DNA of 64,000 nucleotides. Origin: Pantoea cypripedii. Its GTDB lineage: Bacteria > Pseudomonadota > Gammaproteobacteria > Enterobacterales > Enterobacteriaceae. The notes under the pieces are model-generated. The model was not told where the DNA came from, ran no database searches, and saw only the letters and a program-made list of their open reading frames with translations. Made by a program: the position numbers and the translations under genes. Below are positions 44,557 through 53,358 of the stretch, in pieces. The DNA lies in NCBI RefSeq assembly GCF_011395035.1, contig NZ_CP024770.1, positions 927,670 to 991,669 on the forward strand, read 5' to 3'. Each line of letters starts with the position of its first letter. The stretch's first letter is position 1.

Positions 44557-44677
44557 GACCGTTATTATTATTTTGTAATCGATTACTTTCAAGATAAAAA
44601 TAAACAGTGGCTGACGCCATTGTTTATCCCATCAGGGTGTCCCCGGCTGCGCAATGTTGCCCCTCGTTGGCGGTGCG

Positions 44678-45790
44678 TCAGGACGAGCCAGCACCATGCA
44701 GTTTCTCAGTCGCAACAAAATCCGACCCGGAAAGCGGTTGTCTTGCTGGGCTATTATAATTTTTTAATTCAGGGATAGCCGGTAATAATGATATTAACGA
44801 TTTGAACACCTGCTCAGACGTAATATTACTGACATTATTATCGTTACCCTGAAGAATAGAATGCGGTACTTTCCACGGATGCCAGTTGGCCGGATCGCTG
44901 TTACCGTACATGGCAACCACCGGTAATCCGGTCGCCGCACCAATATGTACCGCCCCGCCATCACTGCTGATCATCGCATGGCAATTTGCCAGCACTGCTT
45001 TAAGATCTTCTAACGAATCGGTATAGATCGGCGTTAAATTTATATCTTTACAGGCGGAGGTGATCATTTCCGCTTTAATATTATCGCCAGGGTGCGTCAA
45101 TGATCCCTCTTCACCTGGCGACCACAGCAAAACAATACGAAAGGGTGTTCTGTCGGATATTTTCTTCACCAGTGAGATAAAACTTTCCAGTGGCCAACGC
45201 TGGCATTTCTTGCGCGAGCTGATTTGTATCGCAATCAACATCTGATTTTCCTTGTTATTGATCAGGCGTCGATAATGGTCAACAAGTTCGGTTTTGGGAT
45301 AAATATCAAGCTCCTCAGGCTCAGAGGCACCATCAAAAACACCTTTTGCCAGGTTGAAAAACACCTCTGCCACGTGGAGTTTACTGTCCTGGAGCGGCAG
45401 CAGTGTGGTAATCCGCGGATGGCTATCCTTACCAAAGGCGACAATTTCTTTTGCACGAATAATGTTAGCCCACTTCAGCGAATGTTTATCCCATATTGAT
45501 TTAGCGATAACTACGCAATCATATTTTTCTCTGTTGAGTGCAAGACAAAGTTGTAGCCTTTCCCATAACGACTTAAGCGCCGAGACTCGGCTTTGGCAAT
45601 GTTTAGTTTTACTGTAAACCCAGACCTTTCCGACATACGGATTTCCATCAAATACCGGCGAAGCATAGCTATTGGTCAGAATATCTATTCTTCCTTCATT
45701 TTTCCTGGAAAGATACTTTATTAGCGGCGTTGCAAGCAAACTATCACCAATATTATCCCGACAGATTACCAGTATCTTTTTATTCTTCAT
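44678..45790 (-). CDS. Heptosyltransferase-like glycosyltransferase family 9 protein
   Basis: This 370-residue cytosolic GT-B glycosyltransferase has ILVICRDNIGDSLLATPLIKYL at the N-terminus and SSDGGAVHIGAATGLPVVAMYGNSDPANWHPW near the C-terminus, the nucleotide-sugar binding end typical of ADP-heptose transferases of lipopolysaccharide synthesis. ATG 45790 has GGTGAG nearby. It is isolated from any LPS locus, so it may modify the LPS core as an accessory enzyme. Exact donor and acceptor are unknown. Confidence 0.85.
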   Translation of the reverse strand: MKNKKILVICRDNIGDSLLATPLIKYLSRKNEGRIDILTNSYASPVFDGNPYVGKVWVYSKTKHCQSRVSALKSLWERLQLCLALNREKYDCVVIAKSIWDKHSLKWANIIRAKEIVAFGKDSHPRITTLLPLQDSKLHVAEVFFNLAKGVFDGASEPEELDIYPKTELVDHYRRLINNKENQMLIAIQISSRKKCQRWPLESFISLVKKISDRTPFRIVLLWSPGEEGSLTHPGDNIKAEMITSACKDINLTPIYTDSLEDLKAVLANCHAMISSDGGAVHIGAATGLPVVAMYGNSDPANWHPWKVPHSILQGNDNNVSNITSEQVFKSLISLLPAIPELKNYNSPARQPLSGSDFVATEKLHGAGSS

Positions 45791-45983
45791 ATTGCTCACC
45801 ATAGAAACACATTATCATGCCTCCATGAAGACATTGGCGTTTCGTGATGGTTGCATAGCGGAATGAATTTTACGGTTTCCTGACAATAAAAAGATCAAAA
45901 ACCAGGAAAAGAAATAGCTGGGAAGAATATTATTTAATCACTGGAATGAGCCGTCCCTGGCCCCTGTTCAACAGTCGGAAGCG

Positions 45984-47006
45984 TTATTGCAATTCCGGCA
46001 GATTATTTTCCGTCTCCAGTGGAACGTCATCGCCGCTAAAAGTCGCCGGTACCAGGCGGCGTCGATTAACATCGAGGTTAAAAACATCAAAACGATTGTA
46101 GTAACCGACCACATCATGCAGTTGCTTGACCTCGATGATCTTCTTCAGGTCAAACGTCGCCCAGGCAATGCCCTCTTCATTTTGCAGCGTGTCACCAATC
46201 GGCGTGCCTGTTGGATCAACAAACAGGGTGGCGGCCTGTGGGGTGTTTTCCAGAATATCCGCGACGGAGCTATCCCAGTTAGTGAGCATGGCTTTCATTT
46301 CATCATCCATCACTGAAGCACTCATGATGCCAAAGCATTTTGCTTCAAATGAATGCGCCCCGGCACGAATACGATTGGCCGTCAGATTATCGAAATTCCC
46401 CCCGGCGGAAGGTCGCTTAGTCGGCCAGATCGAAGGCCATTGCGAAATGTGAATCTGTTCCCCCTGAGCCATCAACGAATAACGCGCCAGTGGGTTAGTA
46501 TTTTCGCCGCATATCAATCCGCCGACGCGACCAATACGGGTTTCGCACACCTTCAGACCGGCACCATCCCCCGGTGCCCAGACCATTTTTTCATAGAAAG
46601 TTGGCACCAGTTTGCGGTGATGATTAATAATCTGCCCACTTTGATCGATAAGCACCGACGAGTTCCACAGGCATCCCACACTTACCGGGCTGCGCTCACT
46701 GAACCCCATGCAGATCAGAATATCGTGCCGGGCAGCAGCATTGCACAGTGCCTTGATTTCAGGACCATCAATCAGCAGACTGTTTTCTGCCATTTTCTCA
46801 AACCAGCTGTGGTTATGGATCGGTCCCCAGAGGGCCGCCCATACCGGGAATCCAGGAATAAAGGATTCAGGGAACACCACCAGCCCGGCACCGTTACGGC
46901 TGGCTTCCGCAATATACGCCAGCGCTTTTTCCAGCGTGGCCTGGGCATTCATGTAAACCGGCGCAGCATGCACCGCAGCGACTTTCACTTCAGGTAAAAA
47001 CATCAT
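45984..47006 (-). CDS. Nitrilase (carbon-nitrogen hydrolase)
   Basis: This 340-residue nitrilase-superfamily enzyme has the Glu-Lys-Cys triad: Glu47 in FPESF, Lys132 in HRKLVPT and Cys166 in GLICGEN. GCLWNSSVLI and NTNPLARYSLMAQGEQIHISQWP are typical of true nitrilases, which convert a nitrile to acid and ammonia. It lies 43 bases after a YjcH/ActP-like symporter pair, probably in one operon, which suggests uptake of a nitrile or carboxylate together with its hydrolysis. It differs in sequence from the second nitrilase at 59187-60188. The substrate class (aliphatic or aryl) is not clear. Confidence 0.88.
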   Translation of the reverse strand: MMFLPEVKVAAVHAAPVYMNAQATLEKALAYIAEASRNGAGLVVFPESFIPGFPVWAALWGPIHNHSWFEKMAENSLLIDGPEIKALCNAAARHDILICMGFSERSPVSVGCLWNSSVLIDQSGQIINHHRKLVPTFYEKMVWAPGDGAGLKVCETRIGRVGGLICGENTNPLARYSLMAQGEQIHISQWPSIWPTKRPSAGGNFDNLTANRIRAGAHSFEAKCFGIMSASVMDDEMKAMLTNWDSSVADILENTPQAATLFVDPTGTPIGDTLQNEEGIAWATFDLKKIIEVKQLHDVVGYYNRFDVFNLDVNRRRLVPATFSGDDVPLETENNLPELQ

Positions 47007-47049
47007 TCAGTCCTTATGTAGACAGCCGGATTCATTCACGGCTGAGAGT

Positions 47050-48867
47050 TCATTTCAGCTGCGGTCCCAATTCCCTGCGAACCGCCAGTTCCGGCCATAA
47101 ACGCTCGGAGCGTTCGTCACGGAATAGCAGCGAGAAGACAATTACCAGCAGGAAACCCGCAGGTACTGAGACGATGCCCGGATTGCTAAGCTCAATCAGC
47201 GGCGCTTTCAGGCCAACAATGCTGGTGGCGTTATCCGGGATTGCCTCGATTTGTGTTTGCAGTGCCTGACGTGCCGCTAATGTCGACGACGCATGCGCCT
47301 CATCCGCGACCAATGTTTTTAGCTGGCCTTCCAGTACGGCGCGCTGATGCAGTGGGTAGCTCATTGAGGGTGAAACCATCACCATGACGATGGCCAGCAC
47401 GGTGCCGCCGACGATACCGGCGATCACCCCAGCGGTGTTACAACGCCGCCAGTAGAGTGACATCACCAGCGCCGGCAGATTGGCGGAAGCCGCCACCGCA
47501 TAACCCAGACCGACGAGGTGCGCCACGTTTTGGCCTTTTGCTTCGATTCCGGCAATGACCGCCACCACGGCCATCAGTAGCGTGGCAATTTTCGCCGCCG
47601 CAACCTGCTGGCGTTCGGTGGCGACGCCATTCTTCATCGCACCCACATAGACGTCATGAGCCATGGCAGAAGCAGCGGCCAGCGTCAGCCCAGCAACAAC
47701 CGCAACGATGGTGGCGAAAGAGATTGCGGCAACCAGCGCCAGCAGGAAGTTGCCCGCAAAGCTTTCAGCACCTCCCCCCAGATATTGAGCGAGTAAAGGT
47801 GCCGCCAGGTTGCCACCTTTATCCGCCGCTTTGACCGCATCCGCACCGAGGTAATGTGCACAGGCAAAACCAATGACGATAATGAACAGGTGGCAGACAC
47901 CGATAAACAACATGCTCCACAGCACTGATTTTCTGGCATCGGTAGAATTACGCACCGCAAAGAATCGCATCAGCACGTGCGGCATGGCTGCGGTGCCCAG
48001 CAGCAGCGCCAGTCCCAGAGAGACCTGTTCAAGCGGTTTTTTCAGGTAAAGCCCGGCTTCTAAAAACCGCTGCCCCGCCTCCTGCGGTGAAAACGAAGGA
48101 TCGGTGACCAGCGACATGACATATTGTTGCAGACGATGGTCTGCCGTCAGGGTGTTGAGAAACGCCAGGCCGTTAAAACCAAAAGGTAACCAGGACAACA
48201 CCACCAGGATAAAGCAGCAAGAGATCAACAACACGGCTTTGGTCACCTGCACCGCAGTCGTCGCACGCATGCCGCCAAACGCCACGTAAATCAGCATCAG
48301 CATCCCGACGGCGATAACGGAGACTTCATACGGGATGCCAATCAGTGCCCTGACGATCACCGCGCCCCCAACGATCTGCGGCACCATATAAAACAACGCT
48401 ACGATGACACTGGATACCGCTGCAACAAACTTGGTGGCGCGGAAACCATTACGCCAGGCCAGCACATCCCCCAGCGTGTAACGGCCCAGGTTACGGCACG
48501 GTTCCGCAACGAGGAGTAACACCGGGATGAAGGCGACGAAGAAACCAATCAGGTAATTAACCCCATCAAAACCATAAAGCGCGATCAACCCGGATACCCC
48601 CAGAAAGGCGGCAGCCGAGAGATAATCCCCGGCAATCGCCAGCCCATTCTGTAACGGTCCAATCTGACCACCGGCGGTGTAAAAGTCACCCGCTGAACTG
48701 TTTTTACGTGAGGCAATCCAGGTGATGGAGAGTGATGCCAGGAACAGAACGGTAAATATGGCAAAGGTCATATATTTGTGACCCTGTCCAACCATGGTGT
48801 CGGCAGCATTTGCCGTTGCAGAAAACAGAGAAAGTATCGATGCTGCTATCAGCCATTTCATTTTCAT
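47050..48867 (-). CDS. Sodium:solute symporter, ActP-like
   Basis: This 605-residue SSS-family carrier has a signal-like N-terminus (ending ANA), about 13 membrane helices, and the family marks NGLAIAGDYLSAAAFLGVSGLIALYGFDG and GYAVAASANLPALVMSLYW. Compared with acetate permease ActP (549 residues) it has an extra segment of about 60 residues near the C-terminus (PLHQRAVLEGQLKTL...). This segment lies outside the membrane and is probably helical. It is coupled by a 4-base overlap (ATGA) to a YjcH-like gene. It probably imports a short carboxylate. Confidence 0.88.
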   Translation of the reverse strand: MKMKWLIAASILSLFSATANAADTMVGQGHKYMTFAIFTVLFLASLSITWIASRKNSSAGDFYTAGGQIGPLQNGLAIAGDYLSAAAFLGVSGLIALYGFDGVNYLIGFFVAFIPVLLLVAEPCRNLGRYTLGDVLAWRNGFRATKFVAAVSSVIVALFYMVPQIVGGAVIVRALIGIPYEVSVIAVGMLMLIYVAFGGMRATTAVQVTKAVLLISCCFILVVLSWLPFGFNGLAFLNTLTADHRLQQYVMSLVTDPSFSPQEAGQRFLEAGLYLKKPLEQVSLGLALLLGTAAMPHVLMRFFAVRNSTDARKSVLWSMLFIGVCHLFIIVIGFACAHYLGADAVKAADKGGNLAAPLLAQYLGGGAESFAGNFLLALVAAISFATIVAVVAGLTLAAASAMAHDVYVGAMKNGVATERQQVAAAKIATLLMAVVAVIAGIEAKGQNVAHLVGLGYAVAASANLPALVMSLYWRRCNTAGVIAGIVGGTVLAIVMVMVSPSMSYPLHQRAVLEGQLKTLVADEAHASSTLAARQALQTQIEAIPDNATSIVGLKAPLIELSNPGIVSVPAGFLLVIVFSLLFRDERSERLWPELAVRRELGPQLK

Positions 48868-49193
48868 TTCGCTTTACCGCCTGCCAGATAATGTTTGATC
48901 CATTTTGGGTCGTCATAGCGCCCCATCTTTTTTGCGTAGCACCATGCCACCGCCGCGCCCAATGGATACTGAAGGATGACCCATAACAACCCGATATTGA
49001 ATGAACCCGCGATCTGGTATTTCATCACGGCTGGCAATAACGTGTTAAGCAGTGGTAATGAAAAGAAAAAAATAAAGGTGACCAGCACGAGAAAGGTAAT
49101 TACCCAGCCTTTATTTCTCACATGCGATTTAAACTCCCCTGAAGAATAGATCTTATTAATGCTTTGTTCTGATGTCGCTATTTCATTGTTCAT
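48864..49193 (-). CDS. DUF485 membrane protein, YjcH-like
   Basis: This 109-residue protein has two membrane segments (WVITFLVLVTFIFFFSLPLL and IGLLWVILQYPLGAAVAWCYAKK) and a DUF485 fold. In E. coli yjcH precedes actP and probably assists the permease. ATG 49193 has a strong GGGGGGA seven bases upstream; the longer frame to 49274 is rejected. It overlaps the symporter gene by 4 bases. Confidence 0.9.
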   Translation of the reverse strand: MNNEIATSEQSINKIYSSGEFKSHVRNKGWVITFLVLVTFIFFFSLPLLNTLLPAVMKYQIAGSFNIGLLWVILQYPLGAAVAWCYAKKMGRYDDPKWIKHYLAGGKAK

Positions 49194-49354
49194 TGTGAAT
49201 CCCCCCGTCTGTACGAAAATCCTAACAAACGGGATAACCCTGAGGAACTGGCGATTTAGCACTCGCCCTTGCATTTTTGCAAAGGTGATATTGCACCAAT
49301 AACAGGAATTGCTGCCGCATGATAAGATTTATCACCATTACAGAGGCGAAAAAT

Positions 49355-49385
49355 AACCCCATTCTGTTGATAGAATTGGGGTTTT
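49355..49385 (-). terminator. Terminator of the LysR gene
   Basis: CCCCATTCT and AGAATTGGGG form a stem with one bulge. On the minus strand GGGGTTATTTTT follows. It sits about 50 bases past the LysR stop and would also shield the YjcH-like operon. Confidence 0.65.
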
Positions 49386-49433
49386 AATTTAATGCGTTAT
49401 CATCAATCGGTGCACTTTGTCAGTGCAATGACA

Positions 49434-50351
49434 TCATGTTAAGCGAATGCCGGGATCGTTGGGATAATCATTTCCGAACATCTCCAGCAGAAATGCGATG
49501 ATAGCTTTCATCTTTGGCAGATAACGCAGCTCGCTATGAACGGAGAGCCATACCACCCGGTTCACTTCAACCGATTCCTTAAGTAGCGGTTTTAGTCCAA
49601 ATCGCTCCGCCTGCATAAATTCCGGCAGCATGGCAATGCCTGTTCCGCTGGCAGCGGCAAACATTTGTGCAACCAGGCTGCTGGAGCTAAAGATAATATC
49701 CGGATTAATAATCGCCTCATCCAGCCAACGCACGGTATCCAGCTGAATCAGATCGCTGATATAACTGATAAATTTATGATGGCGCAACTCAGCGATATTC
49801 GCGGGAGCACCGTATTTTTGCAGGTAATCATCATGAGCATACAGACAGAGCCTGAACTTACCCACCGGCAGAATATCCAGCCCTTTACCATCATAGGGAT
49901 AAAAGCTGAGAAAAAGATCGGCTTCGCGACGATTCACATGTACCTGATGCGATGAAGTTAATAACTCCACCATGATATTGGGATATTTTTCATTAAATTT
50001 ACCGATCTTTCCGGCCAGATAGAACGACGCAATCCCTTCCATGGTGCCAATCCTGATTTCTCCGGCAGGTAAATGACTGACACCGGCTTTATCCGTCTGC
50101 ATCATCGCCAGCGAATGGGATTCCATCGATTCGATAAAGGACAGAATCTCTCGCCCTTTAGTGGTGGCTTTCAACCCGGCTGGCAGCCGTTGAAAAACCG
50201 GGGCAGCCAGGGATTTTTCAAGGCTGGCGATATGGCGCGATACGGTGGATACGTCGATGCGCAACTGACGTGCCGCCGCTGACAGGCTGCCACAACGATA
50301 AACTTCCAGAAATATTCGCAGATCATTCCAGTTGGGCATTGAAGGTTGCAT
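49434..50351 (-). CDS. LysR-family regulator
   Basis: This 305-residue protein has the LysR helix-turn-helix (NDLRIFLEVYRCGSLSAAARQLRIDVSTVSRHIASLE) and effector domain (GEIRIGTMEGIASFYLAGKI). It is upstream of, and in the same direction as, the YjcH-ActP-nitrilase run, separated by 240 bases and a terminator. It is the likely regulator of that run, although no LysR box was identified. Confidence 0.87.
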   Translation of the reverse strand: MQPSMPNWNDLRIFLEVYRCGSLSAAARQLRIDVSTVSRHIASLEKSLAAPVFQRLPAGLKATTKGREILSFIESMESHSLAMMQTDKAGVSHLPAGEIRIGTMEGIASFYLAGKIGKFNEKYPNIMVELLTSSHQVHVNRREADLFLSFYPYDGKGLDILPVGKFRLCLYAHDDYLQKYGAPANIAELRHHKFISYISDLIQLDTVRWLDEAIINPDIIFSSSSLVAQMFAAASGTGIAMLPEFMQAERFGLKPLLKESVEVNRVVWLSVHSELRYLPKMKAIIAFLLEMFGNDYPNDPGIRLT

Positions 50352-50474
50352 CAGTTTTCTCAGGCTATTGTCTGGTGTGAATTCAGTATGTTGATAAAAG
50401 TATCAGCTGAGATTATCGCTGCGAAGCAGTTGTTGATGCCTTATACCCACAACACTTCCCTGTGCTGTTTCGTA

Positions 50475-50984
50475 TCAGGGATGAGTTCTGGTGTCCAGGC
50501 GCAGCTGGAGGAAGGTCAGATCGAGCCAGCGTCCAAACTTGGTTCCCACCTCATTCATCCGTCCGACATCGGTGAAACCGAGTTTTTTATGCAGTGCAAT
50601 TGAGGCTTCGTTGCCTGATTCGATCCCTGCCACCATCACGTGCTTGCCCTGTTGCTGAGCCAGTTGGATAAGCTCAGCCATCAGCGCCACACCCGCACCT
50701 TTGCCGCGAGCCTCTTTGTGGACATAAACAGAGTGTTCTACCGTATGACGGTAGCCATCCCACGGACGCCAGTCACCATAAGAGGCATAGCCCAGAACCT
50801 TCCCCTCCTCATCAACGGCAACCAGTACCGGGAAGCCAGCGTCCTTTCGGTCGCGCATCCATTTAATTCTATTGAGAAAATCAACAGTTTTCTCATTCCA
50901 GATGGCCGTCGTATTGAGTACTGCGTCGTTATAAATGTCAGCAATGACTTCTGCATCACCTTCATTTGCGGTTCGTATTTTCAT
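50475..50984 (-). CDS. GNAT N-acetyltransferase, MnaT/YncA and Pat-like
   Basis: This 169-residue acetyltransferase is close along its length to E. coli YncA (MnaT) and phosphinothricin acetyltransferases: IADIYNDAVLNTTAIWNEKTVD, GYASYGDWRPWDGYRHTVEHSVYV, the acetyl-CoA loop (EARGKGAGVALM) and GTKFGRWLDLTFLQL. These enzymes acetylate methionine sulfoximine, methionine sulfone and similar amino-acid analogues. ATG 50984 is chosen over 50993. It is divergent from an XRE-cupin regulator, which may control it. Confidence 0.88.
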   Translation of the reverse strand: MKIRTANEGDAEVIADIYNDAVLNTTAIWNEKTVDFLNRIKWMRDRKDAGFPVLVAVDEEGKVLGYASYGDWRPWDGYRHTVEHSVYVHKEARGKGAGVALMAELIQLAQQQGKHVMVAGIESGNEASIALHKKLGFTDVGRMNEVGTKFGRWLDLTFLQLRLDTRTHP

Positions 50985-51047
50985 GATGGACACCCCGTTT
51001 CTCTGTCACTAAAGTAGATGTATTGTTCACTATCCTATTTATCCATT

Positions 51048-51626
51048 ATGTTAGACAACATGTCCAGCAAAGAAGACGATGTAAACCAGCGCATCGGGCA
51101 AAAAGTGAAGGCTGAAAGGGAAAAACGCGTCTGGTCTCTGACAGATCTTGCTGAAAACTCGGGCGTATCAAGAGCAATGATCCACAAAATTGAACGCGGT
51201 GAGAGCAGCCCTACCGCCACTCTGCTGGCGCGTCTGGCGGGTGCTTTTGATATGAGTATGTCCCAGTTAATCGCTCTGAGCGAGGTTCAGACCGGTACGC
51301 TGGTCAGACACGATCAACAGGCAGTTTGGCAGGACCCGGAGACCGGTTACATCCGACGCCATGTATCACCCGGACAAATCCCCGTTGACCTGGTGAGTGT
51401 CGAGCTCCCGCCAGGGGTTGCCGTTCCGATGCCTGCAATATCTTACCTGTCACGCCGTCAGTTGGTCTGGGTGCTTGAAGGTACGCTCACGTTTCAGGAA
51501 GGCAGCACCGTTTTTGAGATGCATAAAGGTGATTGCCTGGAGCTGGGCGATCCTGCCGATTGTGTTTTCAAAAATGCCACTCACGCCCCCTGCTTTTATG
51601 CGGTGGTGGTGCTTAAATCTTCATGA
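51048..51626 (+). CDS. XRE-family regulator with cupin domain
   Basis: This 192-residue protein has an N-terminal Cro/CI helix-turn-helix (IGQKVKAEREKRVWSLTDLAENSGVSRAMIHKIERGESSP) and a C-terminal small beta-barrel cupin (RRQLVWVLEGTLTFQEGSTVFEMHKGDCLELG). Such regulators bind a small ligand in the cupin and often control a divergent acetyltransferase or dehydrogenase. ATG 51060 is an alternative start; neither has a clear ribosome site. The short gap to the acetyltransferase start suggests joint control. Confidence 0.85.
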   Translation: MLDNMSSKEDDVNQRIGQKVKAEREKRVWSLTDLAENSGVSRAMIHKIERGESSPTATLLARLAGAFDMSMSQLIALSEVQTGTLVRHDQQAVWQDPETGYIRRHVSPGQIPVDLVSVELPPGVAVPMPAISYLSRRQLVWVLEGTLTFQEGSTVFEMHKGDCLELGDPADCVFKNATHAPCFYAVVVLKSS

Positions 51627-51821
51627 CTTTATACGGCATACCCCCCTGCTGATAATACGCTTAAATTTTCATTCTTAACATTTCCCTGAGGGTGATCCAT
51701 CCAGCCACCCTCTATATTCAGGAATATCTCCATTTTCCGTCATTTAATCCTTTCCCGGATTGATGTATTTTGCGCCGCCTTTGAGAGATGCGCTGATATT
51801 GGTAAGTCCGGGGAAAGTGTT

Positions 51822-53336
51822 ATGCCAGAAAATACAGTAGATATTTCTAAACAATCACTGAGATTAAAAGAAAATCCAACAGTGATTAAGTCAGCACTAA
51901 AATGGATTATTCCGGCAACGATCGCCGCGGTCGCCATTCCCGTCGGCACAGGTTACGCCGGTGTGGGTAACGTTGCATTAACGTTCATCATACTTTTTAT
52001 TGCCAGAAAAAACCGGCTGACCTTCTGCCTTGCCTCTCTCATTCTGCTACTTATTTCTTTTTATATTCCGGTAGGTTACAACTTTGGGCGAGTTAGCTAC
52101 CCTTATGTGGTGTCAGCATTGCAGAGCAACCCTGGGGAAAGTCTGGAGTTCCTGCAAGGGGTGAGCTTTACCGCCTGGTTGCTGTTTGTTATGGCAATCA
52201 CCTCACTGCTGCTATTTTTTGTTTACGGTGGCGACTTTGGCAAGAAACATCAGGTAATCTATTTAATCCTTTTCATCATTGTTAATCTTAATTCCTTTCC
52301 AAAACGGATGGCAGAAGAAGTTATCACCTCCATGCACAAGGCCAGTCTTGAATTAAAAAAGTTAAGAGCATCCAATTTAATCCCGGATGATTTCCCTGGC
52401 CTCAGCCATAGCGGAAGATACAAGAATGTGATTGTTATTATTGGCGAGAGTGTCACGCGGGATTATTTATCCGTTTATGGTTATCAGCATAACACCACGC
52501 CGTGGCTGAATACGGCTCCGGGTCTGTTTTTTACTGACTATATTTCCACTGCACCCAATACCTACCTGTCATTGCCTCGCACGCTCGCGCTCAGTGACGG
52601 GGTGAAAACGCAGGAAAACAACAACATTGTCGCCCTGGCAAACAGAGCCGGTTTCAATACATTTTGGGTCTCAAATCAGGGTTTTCTCGCCACTTTCGAC
52701 ACACCTGCAACGCTCATCGGCAGCAGAGCTAATCATCAGGCTTTCTTCAAGACAGGAGACTTTGATGAGAACGATACGGATGATATGGCCCTGCTGGAAC
52801 ATTTGCACAGCATCGTCAATGCAAACCACAGCACCGATAACGCTGTATTTCTCCATATGATCGGCTCTCATCCTGACACCTGTTCACGCTTAAATGGCTA
52901 TCCGGTTACTCTGCATATCAGCCAGCAGGAAAGCTTCAATTGCTATCTCGCCACCCTGCAGAAGCTGGATACCTTTATGGAGCGCGCGCATAACATTCTT
53001 GAACACAGCGGCGAATCCTACGCGCTGATCTATTTCTCCGACCACGGCATGTCGATTGATAACAGCGTTCGCCCGGTGCGTCATGGCGTTGACGCACAGC
53101 AAAATTACAATGTCCCGTTTTTTATCCTCACCAGCGATAACAACCAGCACCTGATTGATAACACACCCATCAGCGCCAGACATTTTATGGCGCTTTACTC
53201 ATGGCTGACCGGTATCCATAGCGAGCTGATACCCGCTCAGTCGCCTGCGCAAGTTGCCGATCAGGAGAGAACGGTATTTAACGGGGAGAGTCTGATTCCT
53301 TATAATGATCTGAAAAAAAGTGAGGTAGTTGAATAG
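51822..53336 (+). CDS. Phosphoethanolamine transferase (EptA/OpgE/CptA type)
   Basis: This 504-residue inner-membrane enzyme has five membrane helices within residues 25-160 and a periplasmic alkaline-phosphatase-like domain. GESVTRDYLSVYGY carries the nucleophile Thr212. YFSDHGMS and a later His in VRHGVD are metal ligands. It transfers phosphoethanolamine from phosphatidylethanolamine to lipid A, LPS core or periplasmic glucan; which acceptor is not evident. It is monocistronic. Modified LPS can give polymyxin resistance. Confidence 0.88.
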   Translation: MPENTVDISKQSLRLKENPTVIKSALKWIIPATIAAVAIPVGTGYAGVGNVALTFIILFIARKNRLTFCLASLILLLISFYIPVGYNFGRVSYPYVVSALQSNPGESLEFLQGVSFTAWLLFVMAITSLLLFFVYGGDFGKKHQVIYLILFIIVNLNSFPKRMAEEVITSMHKASLELKKLRASNLIPDDFPGLSHSGRYKNVIVIIGESVTRDYLSVYGYQHNTTPWLNTAPGLFFTDYISTAPNTYLSLPRTLALSDGVKTQENNNIVALANRAGFNTFWVSNQGFLATFDTPATLIGSRANHQAFFKTGDFDENDTDDMALLEHLHSIVNANHSTDNAVFLHMIGSHPDTCSRLNGYPVTLHISQQESFNCYLATLQKLDTFMERAHNILEHSGESYALIYFSDHGMSIDNSVRPVRHGVDAQQNYNVPFFILTSDNNQHLIDNTPISARHFMALYSWLTGIHSELIPAQSPAQVADQERTVFNGESLIPYNDLKKSEVVE

Positions 53337-53358
53337 ATACAACTGATCTCCCCAACTT

